Positions 36,251 to 48,436 are shown, counted from the stretch's first letter. The stretch: 64,000 bases of DNA from Mya arenaria (GCF_026914265.1 NC_069133.1:14382280-14446279), one strand, 5' to 3'. Made by a program: numbers and translations. The notes: generated by a model not told the origin, from the letters alone.

Positions 36251-36899
36251 TGTCGTTATTGTATTATCTCAGGACCTATATTATCAGGACCTAATATGTA
36301 CCTGATTCAATTAATATTTAATAAGGATAATTGATGTATCAATAAATATTTAGAGATCAAGTAAACATCCATTTAAAGCCAGTTCGTCTTTAATCAACCT
36401 TACAGTTATATCTTGCTCGCAATAGATTTAATCTTATTAATAACTGTGATTTTAATCAGATTCCAATTGACTATTATCAACTCAAATGAAATTACCGCGC
36501 ATTTGAGTAAATTTTGCTTAAAGTTTTCCTACATGTATATATTCGGCCGATGTCGGAAGTCTCGAAAATGACCACACGGTAAGATCTCGGAATGAAATCG
36601 CGCTGCAAAATTGAGTTTGATCTAATCGCATTAGCACAGACGAGAGTTACCAATCCATGGTTTATAGGTCCGTTCTATCTTATTGAAAACAATGAACCAA
36701 CAAGGTAACACAAATGAAATTAAGATATCGTAACGGCTTATTCTCTTTTTCTGCTTATTATCATTATCAATATCCTTATAATTGCTTTTATTATTATTTT
36801 TTATTATTATTATTATTTTTATTATTATTATTATTAATATTATTATTATTATTATTTTATAATTAAACGTGTTATTATTATTATAATTATAATCGGCCC
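36251..36899. repeat. spacer with (ATT)n tract
   Basis: Nothing recognised until an imperfect ATT microsatellite at 36781-36880. The tract occupies the position that in the next unit follows the tandem-core element (48380-48436). Confidence 0.65.
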
Positions 36900-38720
36900 T
36901 CTATAAGTCGTTTAGATTTAAAATCAAAGAACTTTAGAGACATGACGTAAAAAAATGTTTTTCGCCGTATGACAATATATTTCGTTTATTAATTAAGTCA
37001 ATTATGAACAGATAAGAAAAGACCGGAAATAAGGTTCAGATAACGGATATGTCATATTTATCATAAAATAAGATAATTATTGAATAATAATCAAAATTAC
37101 TTGAATAGTTATTAAGATTAAAATCTGATTTGCCAATCATTGTTGCGAAAAGATAATGACTTCCTTAAATGGGAACGTTAAAGTATATGCAGTTTTAGAT
37201 TACAACTGAACTTGTTTCTGAAGCTTTCAAATAAATATTAAAATGATTGCACATGTTAGGTCATAACGACTGTGGCAAAGGAAAGTTGTGTTTTATTAAA
37301 GATAGATTGTCTTCAACAAGGTACGTTGTTATTGCAATACCAGCTCTATGTCATCCATTCGTTTAGCTATTCAAGTCATATTCGTTTTTGATTGCCTTAT
37401 AGTAAGTCTCCTCTAGATATGCGTTAAGTGAATTTTTGTGTTCATGTCATATCAATTTGTAATTTCAAAATTGTATTATTCCTCACGTGATTTGGCTGAC
37501 ACATCATATTCCGGATGATTTTTAAAATGTTTTAAATTCGCATTAAATGTAATTGGGTTTTCATTTCATATTCGTTCCAATCTCCTATGAATTCGATTCC
37601 TGTGTCCATGCTTTATTCGCTTGAGATTTGAACATCTCAAGATAATAACCAATTCGTATTAATACGATTTCGATACGTAGTTTAAGATTACTGTTTTAGT
37701 TTGTGATTTCGCTGTTATTGTACAGTGCATGATGAATTTGATCTTAAAGCTGAATGTCACACATGAACAAAACATTGTTGCCTGAGAATGAGCCAATTCT
37801 TGAGTAAATATCGGGGAATCTGCTGACAAAACATCAGAACGTTTGTTTTCGATTTCAAAAATTTCATCCAAAGAAAAGCAAACATTTCATGATAAAGCAA
37901 GCTTGGTACAAAGTCAATAACATTCGTGTCTTAGTTGTAATAACTGCCAGAAGAATAAAAATGAGTGAAAACTTGTCATCAATATATCTAAAATTATATA
38001 TAAAAACAAAACTTTGTTTTTCAAATGATTGTTGCAAATGTTGTTTGTTTAAATTAGTTAACAAAACAACAACATAAAACAAGTTTAAATAGCAAGAGCT
38101 CTATAAATAGTTGCACAATTGGACAAAAGCATATGACAAAAGATCTAACGAAAAATTAAGCGTATCCGTGTTTTTAATAACAGTTTTCCCAAAATTTTGA
38201 AAATATTTTTATCGTAAAATTCGTTGCTTTCCTTGACATTTTCCAACATATTAACGGCTGTCCAGTGCTAAAAGCGTATGATTTGATATCACATTTGCAT
38301 ATTTTCATTAATTTGCAATATGTACGCTTTGTGGTGGATGTATACTCATACGGACACGCAATGAAATAGTGTAACAACGGTTAATGATGTAATTTATTGG
38401 CAGGCACAACGTGTACAATCAAAATATGTTCACCAAAATATCTTTGAAAAACTTAGTTCCAATATAAAAAATGAACTTGATGCACGCCCGACCGTCGGTT
38501 TTTCTTACCTTAAACTCAGGAATGCTTAACGTATTACTGCTACACGCGCACTATTGATTAGTACCTATCGCATGCATCTTTAATTAATAACGAAGCAAGT
38601 ATCTATTATTTGTACTCAATTGTTAATGTTTAGAAACCTTGATATTTGTAATGATATACAAATAAGTCAACTTAAGTTATAAAAACACAGCTAAAATTAC
38701 GATTTCTCATAATTTGTCTA
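36900..38720 (+). repeat. duplicated upstream flank of locus E
   Basis: Homologous to 20640-21480 and 48630-50057. Shared blocks include AACGGATATGTCATATTTATC and GTTGTGTTTTATTAAAGATAG. No coding exon is supported; short open stretches do not correspond between copies. Confidence 0.75.
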
Positions 38721-38797
38721 AAATACAATAATAAGAATACATTAATGATATTTTATCCGTTTACCGACATAATAGAACAGTCGTTGAATCTATTTCA

Positions 38798-39058
38798 ATG
38801 AATGATGATCAATATACATATAAACGTGGATTGCCCATTCTCAAACGTATTAATGCAGTGGCATGTTTCCCTGGCTTTGTGCATGTGAAATTGGAATGTG
38901 GTCACAAGCCAGACAGGGGATTATATCTGGCTACTCCATTAAAACACAAGGCCACACATTCATGCAATATCGTTGTAAAAAAACGAAATGGCATAAGCTC
39001 TCATCATTCAATGCATATATGTGACTCTTTGTCATGTTTAACATCAGAAAGCATATAA
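38798..39058 (+). pseudogene. upstream half-finger block of locus E
   Basis: An 86-codon open stretch. Its C-terminal part has CNIVVKKRNGISSHHSMH, C-x12-H-x3-H, the second half of a C2H2 finger. The same block occurs at 30702 (CNIVVGTENGISSHNEMH) and 55500-55560 (NIVVGKQNHINSHQKMH). Its N-terminal part (FPGFVHVKLECGHKPDRG) is unrecognised. It is probably the remnant of an upstream finger of the ancestral gene. Confidence 0.45.
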
Positions 39059-39424
39059 TAAAATACTTCAAAGGAAACAAAAACGAACTAAACTCCCTTT
39101 GAATGTTTTGGATTGCGATTAAGAACAACAGCTTTTCTTATGTAAATGTTAGTTAATGTATTAGGGTTTAAACGTAAAAACGCAAAAACGTTACAGTTTT
39201 TATTCAAGAACTAGACCATAAAGGCAACACCAACAACAAAAACAATAATAATAATGATATCATAATCATCAACAACAAACACAGCAGCAGCCAAAACACA
39301 TTCAGGAAACAATTTAGTATACGACTGCGATATTTCAAACGTTCCGTGAAAACTACCCGACAAACCAAGTAGTCCAACTGTTAAAACTTACACCTGTTTT
39401 AAGGTACAAGGCAAATATCAATGA
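39059..39424. other. non-coding, nothing recognised
   Basis: Includes short AAC/AAT-rich simple sequence near 39225-39300. Confidence 0.4.
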
Positions 39425-40430
39425 ACAAGTGTCTGATGTCTTTTCAATGCTGTGTTCAATACCTTTCAATGAATCGAATAATGTTCAAGTTCCTTATAAT
39501 ACATCAAGGTAGTGCACAAAGTCAATTCAATGCATCGAAAAAATGTCGAATGACCTTTTAATTCGTTAGGAAAATGTCCGAGGCCCTTTTCATACAATGA
39601 TATTGTCCAGTGTCCTTTCAATGCATCGAGATAATGTTCAAAGTCTTACTAATTCATCTCGATAGTGACCAATGTCCACTCAATGCATCGAGATAGGGTT
39701 CTAGGTCTTTGAATGCATCGTGTATTTGTATTTTGTATTTGTATTGCATGGAGAAAGTGTCCAATGCCAGTTCGATGCATCGAAGAAGTTTTCGATATCC
39801 TTTCAATGTATCAAGAAAGTGTCCGAGGTCCTTTTATATTCTCCAGAGAGTGTCCGGCCTCCGTTTGAATCAGCAAAAAACTGTATTGTCCGAGGTGCTT
39901 TCACATAAGCTACTAAGTATCCAAGGCTTTCACATATCATTTGAAAAAGTCCACTGTCTGTCAAATAATCCGTTAAGTGCCAGAGTTCCTTTCAAATCAC
40001 TAAGATAGTGCCTGAGGTTTTTTTCAAATTCTCTGTAAAGTGCCCGAGTTCCTTTCTTTACATACATTAGCAATGTGTTTGAGATAGCTTCTTATTATCA
40101 AGATAGTGATCGAGTTGCTATCTATGCATCTCGATATAGTGTTCGAGTTCCTTTCAAATCATCTGTATACTGTCCGAGTTCCTTTCAAATTATCTGCATA
40201 ATGCCCAGGGTCCTTTCAAAAACATTTGTAAAGTGTCCAAGGTCCTTTCAGTAAATCTACGTAGTGTCCGACGTCCTATCAAACCATCTGAATAGTGTCC
40301 GAGGTTCTTTGAAATCATCTGGAGAACTTTCAATGAATCAGGTTTGTGTCCGAGGTCCTTTCGATGCAAATGGCTCAGGTCCGAGGTCTTTTCAATGCAA
40401 CTGGTTCATGTCCTTTCAATGCCTGCGGAA
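39425..40430. repeat. 31-bp minisatellite, about 30 copies
   Basis: The consensus is close to TGTCCGAGGTCCTTTCAATG followed by CATCGAGATAG, repeated about every 31 bp with substitutions and small indels. The paralogous place in the locus F unit (55975-56065) has only about three units. Open frames over it are by-products. Confidence 0.88.
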
Positions 40431-40775
40431 ATATAATGATAGTTTCTTCCTTGTATCTTACAACGTTTAATTTAATTCGTGCATCTGATTAATATTTTCA
40501 TGCTTTTACTTGTCATATAAATGAATACCTTTAAAACACGTATCTAAAAAGCGATTCCGTGTAGATTTATAATTTTATATGCTTCATTCTCATTTCAGTA
40601 GATTAACATCATCATTGTATGCAAACAATTAAAAAAAATCCATTTTAGTAATGATCACACCTATTTCACATACGAGAATAAAACTACACTCATGTATTCA
40701 GAAATGTTTATTTCACATAAATGTATATACACTACTGTCGATAAGGAGGAACACATACATGTTTATATTTTTCAG
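40431..40775 (+). repeat. conserved proximal 5' flank of locus E
   Basis: Matches 56080-56631 and the last part of 20441-22397, up to the polypyrimidine tract and TTTTTCAG acceptor (ends 40775). Such conservation next to the exon suggests the intron end was copied with it. Confidence 0.8.
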
Positions 40776-41205
40776 ATTTAAATAGGTACGGACTAGAACT
40801 CATACACGTAGTAGATCAGTAGGGCTGATTGGTCCATGAACTCTGATTTAAAGCGTCACATTAAAATACATATGGGAAGGAAGCAATAAAACTGTGTGAT
40901 ATGTGATTTCTCTCGAAAAAAATCATTTACAAACACATCGAAGAATGTCCACTGAAGGAAAGTCAAACGCTTGTAAGATGATCGATGCTACTTGTTCTCA
41001 GAAACAATATTTACAAGAACATAGAAGAATTCACAATGGAGAAATGCCTAACAAGTGTGAGGTATGTGATTCGGCTTTCTGCCAGAAAGCCTCTTTGCAG
41101 TCTCATAAAAGAAAGAAAATAGTTGAAAAGCCATACAAGTGTGAGACATGTGATGCTGCTTTCACCAGAAGTAGTAGTTTACAGACACATATTAGAAACA
41201 TACCG

Positions 41206-42383
41206 GAGAGTGCCCATACAAGTGTGATACATGCGATGCTGCTTTCTCTACAAAACGGAATTTAAAGAGACACATTATAATGCACACAGGCGAAAAGCCA
41301 TACAAGTGTGTTACATGTGATGCTACCTTCTCTACAAAAAATAGTTTACAGACGCATATACGAATACACACAGGCGAGAAGCCATACAAGTGTGAGGTAT
41401 GTGATGCTGCTTTCTCTACAAAAAAAATTTTACAGACTCATTATAGAATACACACAGGCGAGAAGCCTTACAAGTGTGAGGTATGTGATGCTACTTTCTC
41501 TCATGATGGGACTTTACAGAGTCATATAAGAATACACACAGGAGAAAAGCCGTTCAAGTGCGAGATTTGTGATGCTGCTTTCTCTCGGAATTGGCATTTT
41601 CAGATACATGTAAGAAAACACACAGGAGAAAAGCCGTTCAAGTGTGAGATATGTGATGCTGCTTTCTCCCATAAAGCATCTTTACAGACACATATAAGAA
41701 AACACACAGGCGAAAAGCCGTTCAAGTGTGAGATATGTGATGCTGCTTTCTCCCATAAAGCATCTTTACAGACACATATAAGAAAACACACAGGCGAAAA
41801 GCCGTTCAAGTGTGTGATATGTGATGCTGCTTTCTCTCAGAATTGGCATTTACAGACACATATAAGAATACACACAGGAGAAAAGCCGTTCAAGTGTGAG
41901 ATATGTGATGCTGCTTTCTCCCATAAAGCATCTTTACAGACACATATAAGAAAACACACAGGCGAAAAGCCGTTCAAGTGTGAGATATGTGATGCTGCTT
42001 TCTCTCGGAATTGGCATTTACAGACACATATAAGAATACACACAGGAGAAAAGCCGTTCAAGTGTGAGATATGTGATGCTGCTTTCTCCCAGAAAGCATC
42101 TTTACAGACACATATAAGAAAACACACAGGCGAAAAGCCGTTCAAGTGTGTGATATGTGATGCTGCTTTCTCTCAGAATTGGAATTTACAGAGACATATA
42201 AGAATACACACAGGCGAAATACGGTTCAAGTGTGTGATATGTGATGCTGCTTTCTCTCAGAATTGGAATTTACAGAGACATATAAGAATACACACAGGAG
42301 AAATACGGTTCAAGTGTGAGTTATGTGATGCTGCTTTCTCTCGGAATTGGAATTTACAGAGACATATAAGAACACACAGATGA
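41206..42383 (+). CDS. open block of locus E, 14 near-identical fingers
   Basis: Continuous frame from about 41206; the first Met is at 41280, inside the linker of the first finger (MHTGEKP). Thirteen complete fingers follow the Met and one precedes it. Fingers 4-10 alternate two types, and fingers 11-13 are SQNWNLQRH or SRNWNLQRH with the linker TGEIRFK. Trp at helix position +2 is unusual for C2H2 fingers. Without a normal start the block is probably not expressed as a full protein, but every finger keeps all its zinc ligands. Confidence 0.5.
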
Positions 42384-43340
42384 GAAAAGCGGTTCAAGTT
42401 TGAAATGTGATGTGCTGTTTTCTCTCATAAAGCATCTTTACAGTCACATATAAGAATAACAAATGAAAATTTACAGAGACATATAAGAAAACACACAGGC
42501 GAAAAGCCGTTCAAGTGTGAGATATGTGATGCTGCTTTCTCTCGGAATTGGCATTTACAGACACATATAAGAATACACACAGGAGAAAAGCCGTTCAAGT
42601 GTGAGATATGTGATGCTGCTTTCTCCCAGAAAGCATCTTTACAGACACATATAAGAAAACACACAAGCGAAAAGCCGTTCAAGTGTGTGCTATGTGATGC
42701 TGCTTTCTCTCAGAATAGGAATTTACAGAGACATATAAGAATACACACAGGCGAAATACGGTTCAAGTGTGTGATATGTGATGCTGCTTTCTCTCAGAAT
42801 GTGGATTTACAGAGACATATAAGAATACACACAGGAGAAATACGGTTCAAGTGTGAGTTATGTGATGCTGCTTTCTCTCAGAATTGGAATTTACAGAGAC
42901 ATATAAGAACACACAGATGAGAAAAGCGGTTCAAGTTTGAAATGTGATGTGCTGTTTCCTCTCATAAAGCATCTTTACAGTCACATATAAGAATAACAAA
43001 TGAAAATTTACAGAGACATATAAGAATACACACATGCAAAAAGCGGTTCAAGTGTGAGATATGTGATGCTGCTTTCTCTCAGAATAGGAATTTACAGAGA
43101 CATATAAGAATACACACAGGTGTTAAGCGGTTCAAGTGTGAAATGTGATATACTGCGTTTTCTCAGAAAGTATCTTTACAGTCACTTATAAGAATACACA
43201 CAGGAGAAAAGCGGTTCAATTGTGAGATATGTGAGATATGTGATGCTGCTTTCTCTCAGAATAGGAATTTACAGAGACATATAAGAACACACAGAGCAGA
43301 AAAGCGGTTCAAGTTTGAAATGTGATATGCTGCTTCTTCT
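42381..43340 (+). repeat. 537-bp higher-order repeat of finger units
   Basis: The segment from TGA 42381 recurs from TGA 42918, 537 bp (179 codons) later, and partly again near 43300. Both copies have the same chimeric piece, where one finger's SHIRIT runs into NENLQRHIR. The first ~100 bp differ at only a few positions. A multi-finger block with stops was therefore copied as a unit. Confidence 0.8.
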
Positions 43341-43572
43341 CATAAAGCATCTGTACAGTTACATATAAGAATAACAAAAGGAGAAAAGCCGTTCAAGTGT
43401 TAGATATGTGATGCTGCTCTTTCTCGGAAAGCATATTTACAGTCACTTATAAGAATACACACAGGAGAAAAGCGTTCAATTGTGAGATATGTGATGCTGC
43501 TTTCTCCCAGAAAGTAATTTTACAGTCACATATTAGAATATACAAAGGAGAAAAGCGGTTCAATTTTGAAAT

Positions 43573-43989
43573 ATGATATGCTGCTTTCTCTCAAAAATCT
43601 TTTTTACAGTTACATATAAGTATACAACCGGGGGAAATCCGTACACGTTTGAGATATGTGATGCTGCTTTCTCTCAAAAAGCTTCTTTACAGTCACATAT
43701 AAGAATACAAGCGGGAGAAAAGTCGTACAAGTTTAAAATATGTGGTGCTGTTTTTATTACAAAAAACAATTTAAATTCACATATAAGAATACTTACAAGA
43801 GAAAATATGTATAAGTGTGAGATATGTGATGCTACTTTTTGTCAGATAACCTATTTACATTCACATTTAAGAATACACACACGTCCACAGTTACTTGGTA
43901 TTTGGACTGCATTTTTTATAATTCTCAGCCCAAGAGATCACCCTAGTGACCAATCGCTCGACTGGCCAAAAATGCATTTCAAATACTAA
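43573..43989 (+). pseudogene. finger remnant ending inside a transposon
   Basis: 138 codons with three finger-like units, several lacking ligands (YTFEIC, YKFKIC, RILTRENMYK), and one good finger [19 protein letters not shown]. The frame then enters the 113-bp element at 43886. The last ~35 residues (after HTRP) are transposon-encoded nonsense and not a genuine C terminus. Confidence 0.65.
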
Positions 43990-43998
43990 GTAACTGTG
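43886..43998. mobile_element. 113-bp hAT-like MITE inside the finger array
   Basis: Terminal inverted repeats CACAGTTACTTGGTATTTG and CAAATACTAAGTAACTGTG pair over more than 25 bp with a few mismatches. The flanks CACACGTC (43878-43885) and CATACGTC (43999-44006) are an 8-bp target duplication with one change. An 8-bp duplication and CA...TG ends fit the hAT superfamily. No coding capacity. It interrupts a finger between its His ligand and linker. Confidence 0.88.
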
Positions 43999-44006
43999 CA
44001 TACGTC

Positions 44007-44219
44007 AGGGGAAAAGACTTACAATTTTAAGATATGTGGACTTTCTCATAAAATGGGCTTTTACAGAAACGTCTAAGAATTCATACAGGAGAGAAGACAT
44101 ACAATTAAACGAAATGTGATACTGTTTCTCTAATAAAGTGACTTCAAGTCAAATATTGAAATACACACAGGTGAGAAGGACTACAAGTGTGAGACATGTG
44201 ATGCTGCCTTCTCTACATA
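44007..44219 (+). pseudogene. locus E remnant downstream of the MITE
   Basis: Two to three decayed finger units with deletions (KICGLSHKMGF) and stops, continuing the array on the far side of the transposon. Confidence 0.6.
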
Positions 44220-44860
44220 AGGTCATTTACAAACGTGTATAAGAAAACATACACGCGTATAGCCTTAACAATGTGGAACATGTGAAGCTGCTGTATCTAC
44301 AAAAGGTTATTAACAGACACATATTAGATTACAAACAGGCGAAAAGCCTTAACAGTGTGGAACACACGCAGCTGCCTTCTCTACAAAAGGTTATTAACAG
44401 ACACATATAAGAATACAAACAGGCGAAAAGCCTTACCAGTGTGGAACACATGAAGCTGCTGTATCTACAAAAGGTTATTAACAGACACATATTAGAATAG
44501 AAACAGGCGAAAAGCCTTACCAGTGTGGAACACGTGAAGCTGCTGTATCTACAAAAGGTTATTAACAGGCACATACTAGAATAGAAACAGGCGAAAAGCC
44601 TTACCAGTGTGGAACACATGATGCTGCTGTATCTACAAAAGGTTATTTACAGACACATATAAAAATACAAACAGGCAAAAAGCCTTACCAGTGTGCAACA
44701 CATGAAGCTGCTGTATCTACAAAAGGTTATTAACAGACACATATAAGAATACAAACAGGCGAAAAGCCTTACCAGTGTGGAACACATGATGCTGCTTTTT
44801 CTCCAAAAGGTTATTCACATAAACATCATAGTATACATACAGGTAAGATGCCATTAAAGT
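44220..44860 (+). repeat. 84-bp satellite made of dead finger units
   Basis: Seven units with AAAAGGTTAT at 44301, 44385, 44469, 44553, 44637, 44721 and 44805, an exact 84-bp step. The second Cys of most units is already His (TGTGGAACACAT), and five of the seven have the identical TAA in GGTTATTAACAG. Units are more alike than their decay would allow if independent, so amplification came after loss of function. Confidence 0.88.
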
Positions 44861-46850
44861 GTTCGATAAGAGTGTCACATTCATTAAGCTGCATATTTAG
44901 CGCAAATCATTCAACGTTTGTTTGTCCGTTTCGGTCGTGCAGCATAATAATATGTTTCGATGAGTTCACAAGGTGAAGCTACATTGGTTCCCCTCACTCT
45001 GAACGAAAGAGAAAAATGCGACGTTTTCTCTTCATCGTCTTGGTTATGTTATGTTATGTTGTTATGTAATTTTATGTTATGTTAAATTATGTTATCTAGA
45101 GTCGGTCGTTTAAAGCCTAGAATGTAGAAAACGCTGACATAAATTCCTTACACTATGAGAGTTTTAGCAGAATAAATAAAGATTAATTATTTGCTCCCGG
45201 AGCGCGTGCGCATTTATCAATCAGAATAGTTGACTCAGATATATAACGGTTTTAAACAATTCAAAGGAATGGTCAGTCGAACCAACATTACATATGAAGT
45301 AAGCGGACATATATTACATCGAACAAAAATCAGAACTGTAGAACGTAAACACTATATCCCAAATGTATTCCATATGCTCAAGTAAAGAGATTGTGAATTA
45401 AAGAGAAATATTTATGATCTTTACGTTTTAAATACATGTGGCAAGTTATTTCCGAATTGTCTGTAAACATTTAAATACCACCCATACTTGACAACCTAAA
45501 CTCTTATGTCCTCTTCTGCAGCATTACATAGTAAATTAAAACTAATTGTGACCTTGATATTGGAGGTAGGGACATGCTCTATTTAAAATATTATTTTTTT
45601 TATATTTTTTATCAATATGTTTTTAGAATGTGTCTTTTTGTAAATTTACAGATCTCATGACAACTTCTTTTGAAATAAAATTTGTAATTTTATGCTTTTT
45701 TCTTGATATCATTTGTATATGAAAATAGTCTGAAGTAAAATTAAAGCGCACAAATGACTCTGTTGGAAATTAGTCAGGGGCCGAAATTGATTTAAAGAGG
45801 CCGGAATGGCAGGACCGAAATGCCTTAGGGACCGATTTGTACGAAGGCCGAATTTCATAACATTCAAACACTCAATGTATTCTTAAACTTAAAGGTATGG
45901 ACACAGGTTTTGTACCCGACACATCGTCTTTATGTACCGAACACATATGGCAATTTATTTTTAAATCTGTCCATACAAGAGAAAGTTACAACCCTGACAC
46001 GAAAAGTTGAGCCGGACAGTTCGATTTTAATATGCCCAACTTCGGGAGCATAAAAACGTTGCCTACCTATTAAACGTTTAGATGTGTTATAATATAATTG
46101 TAAAACAGGTCACAGGTCACGGACCATAATAATTCTAATATTAAGATACAAATTCTAAAAGCAATACCTAAATAAATAGATTCAGTATACAGTCAAACCG
46201 ACCGTAGGCCGGTAACGGGGCCTTGTTCATTGATCTCGCGATCACTATTATAGTTAAGTGTGATTTTTTTTTTTTAAAATACGAAGGGCAAGTGTTCTTA
46301 AACAAACAACGTCGGATCCGTTGTCTAGTCAGACCGAACGGAGGCCCAAAACGGGGCCTTGTTGCTTGTCCTGGAGGGACGATACATGGGCATTCCGTGT
46401 GTCAGTGCTATAAATTGGTGAATGTTAAGGAACAAGGCTAGCTCTTTAGGGTTACATTCCGTCTGTGCACTTTGCTACGAAAATACAAAATGACTAATAA
46501 ACTTATCAGAGCACTCGCCGAGCAAAGCCCGAGTGCGAGTAGAAAGTAGCTTACACACTGCCACCAAAGTTAAAAGTTTATAAAAAAAATGACGACTTAC
46601 AGAATTGGATGCACATATTGTTGCATTCTAATGTACCTAAGGGACAAAAATCTTTTACAAGTAGTTTTTTTTATATAATAATTGATATACTTTAGCTAAT
46701 TCTAATATTATTCTATATTGTAGTGATTCATACTGGATAATGTGTTTCTTAAATAGCTCTGCCTTTAGTATTATAAGTAGCTTTCATGTGTTTCCGGTTC
46801 GTATTGAAATGGCATAATATATTTTTCATAAACCATATAATAAATGAAAT
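44861..46850 (+). repeat. duplicated 3' flank of locus E
   Basis: Homologous to 32140-33460 plus 34971-36000, and to 58500-59876. It has a TTATG-type run near 45044-45100. The T8 tract at 46665-46672 is the empty site for the 3.93-kb insertion found at 59877. No gene is supported. Confidence 0.8.
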
Positions 46851-47009
46851 AAGAAGTGGCGCGTTGTTGCGCGTGACTCATCTTACATGGGGTATGTAAG
46901 ATGGGTTTTTCCAGCACTGGTCACATGACTGGAAACACACGTCCGGTATGCAAGAATGTTTTTCACTTGGTGCTTGGGTATAAATACACATGTTACATCA
47001 TACGTCATT
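46851..47009. other. spacer with short inverted repeats
   Basis: Contains CATCTTACATGGGGTATGTAAGATG-like dyad symmetry near 46881-46905 and paired GTCACATGAC-type sequence. Nothing else recognised. Confidence 0.35.
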
Positions 47010-48379
47010 AGCTCGACTATTCGAAGAATAAGTAGAGCTATACTACTCACTCAAGCGTCGGCGTCTGTGTCACACCTTGGTTAAGGTTTTGCATGTAAGC
47101 ACCTAATAAGTCATTATCTCAGCAAATACATCATTTATTGCATTGAAACTTTATATATGTATTCCCAACTATCTAACCTGCTAAATTAATGAAGTAAGAT
47201 AACACTTATTTGAATAAAATGCAAATGATGGGCCTTTATTATTTGACTTAGAAGTTCTGGTTAAGGTTTTGCATGTAAGAATACATAGGTTAATATCTCA
47301 GCAACTACTTGATGTATTGCATCGAGACTTTTTACAATGATACTCAACCATTCACTCTACTTAACTAACCAAGTTAGATAACACTAGTTTGCAATTAATG
47401 CAAATAATTGCCGTTTGTAATTTAAATTAAAAATTCTAGTCAAGGTTTTGCATGTAAGCACACGTAGGTTAATATCTCAGCAAGTAATTGATGTATTGCA
47501 TTGAGACTTTATACAATGGTACTCAACTATCAAATCTACATATTTAACCAAGTTAAATAACTCTAGTTTGCTTTCAATGTAAAATAATTGCCCTTTTTCA
47601 TTCGACTTAGAAATTTTGGTTAAGGTTTAAGTCAATATCTCAGAAAATGCATCATGTACTGTTACCAACTATTTAATTTAAAAAAAATGAACACGATAAT
47701 AATATAATGCCTTTAATTGGCCTTTATTATTTGACTAAGTAATTCTGGTCAAGGTTTTTACATGTTAGCACACATAGTTTAATATCTCAGCAACTACTTG
47801 ATGTATTGCATTGAGACTTTATACAATGGTACTCAACCATTCAATCTCCTCAAATAATCAAGTACGATAGCTCTAGTCTGCATTAAATTTAAATTATAGC
47901 CCTTTGTTATTCGATATAGAAGTTCGTTTTAAGGTTTTGCATTTAACCACGTTTACGCCAATACCTAAGCGAATACATTATGTATTGCATTGTAATTTAT
48001 ACACAGGCTCCAACCATTCACCCTTCTTAATTAATCAAGGAGGATACCTCTTTCATATTTTATATTTTTGCCCCTTTATTATGCGACTTAGAAATTCTGG
48101 TTAAGCTTTTGCATGTTAGCACACAGCCTACTTGAAAAACCAAGTTATATAAATGTATTTTGCAAATAATGGCCCTTTATTATTAGACTTAGTAATTCTG
48201 GTAACAAATTTGCATTTAATCATAATTATGTTAATATCTCATCATATTCATCATGTATTGCATTAAAATCAAATATAATTTTATAGTGAAACATGCATGT
48301 TTCGAAAAAAAATGTTCAATCCGTACACTGAAAGGTGGCGGAATAGTCGAGCACGCTGTCTCTGTGACAGCTCTTGTTT
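47010..48379 (+). mobile_element. pearl/Helentron-like element with tandem core repeats
   Basis: The left end holds GCTCGACTATTC (47011-47022). The exact inverted copy GAATAGTCGAGC (48341-48352) lies near the right end, followed by a 3-nt spacer, the hairpin CTGTC-TCTGT-GACAG (48356-48370), then CTCTTG and T-rich sequence leading into (ATT)n. Between are about seven ~180-bp core repeats, some with internal deletions (starts 47079, 47259, 47439, 47618, 47748, 47926, 48099). Bivalve pearl elements, now grouped with Helentrons, have terminal inverted repeats, tandem cores, a 3' hairpin and a microsatellite tail. Assignment is inference from architecture. No protein is encoded. Confidence 0.7.
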
Positions 48380-48390
48380 TTATTATTATA

Positions 48391-48436
<46 letters not shown>
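48380..48436. repeat. (ATT)n microsatellite
   Basis: About 18 ATT units directly after the hairpin end of the tandem-core element, the usual place for its microsatellite tail. Confidence 0.93.

Larger units (their letters stand above)
40776..43885 (+). pseudogene. C2H2 zinc-finger array, broken (locus E)
   Basis: The exon begins ATTTAAATAGG where loci B and F have ATTCAAATGG, so the usual start codon is gone. Stops follow, then degenerate fingers (40903-41200), a frame change near 41205, and a long open block to TGA 42381. After that stop the same frame carries on through a second stop at 42408-42410 and five more intact fingers to TGA 42918. The region repeats with the same two stops, then decays with further frameshifts (for example the lost G in AAAGCGTTC near 43474). 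Fingers alternate between SHKASLQTHIRKH and S(R/Q)NWHLQTHIRIH types. The locus ends at the transposon at 43886; remnants resume at 44007. Confidence 0.8.

Noticed and set aside
44329..44619. 96-codon minus-strand frame with repeated LFACFYS
   Set aside because: Antisense of the 84-bp dead-finger satellite.
46223..46441. 72-codon frame in the 3' flank of locus E
   Set aside because: The homologous stretches at 35330-35540 and 59400-59570 do not keep the frame open.
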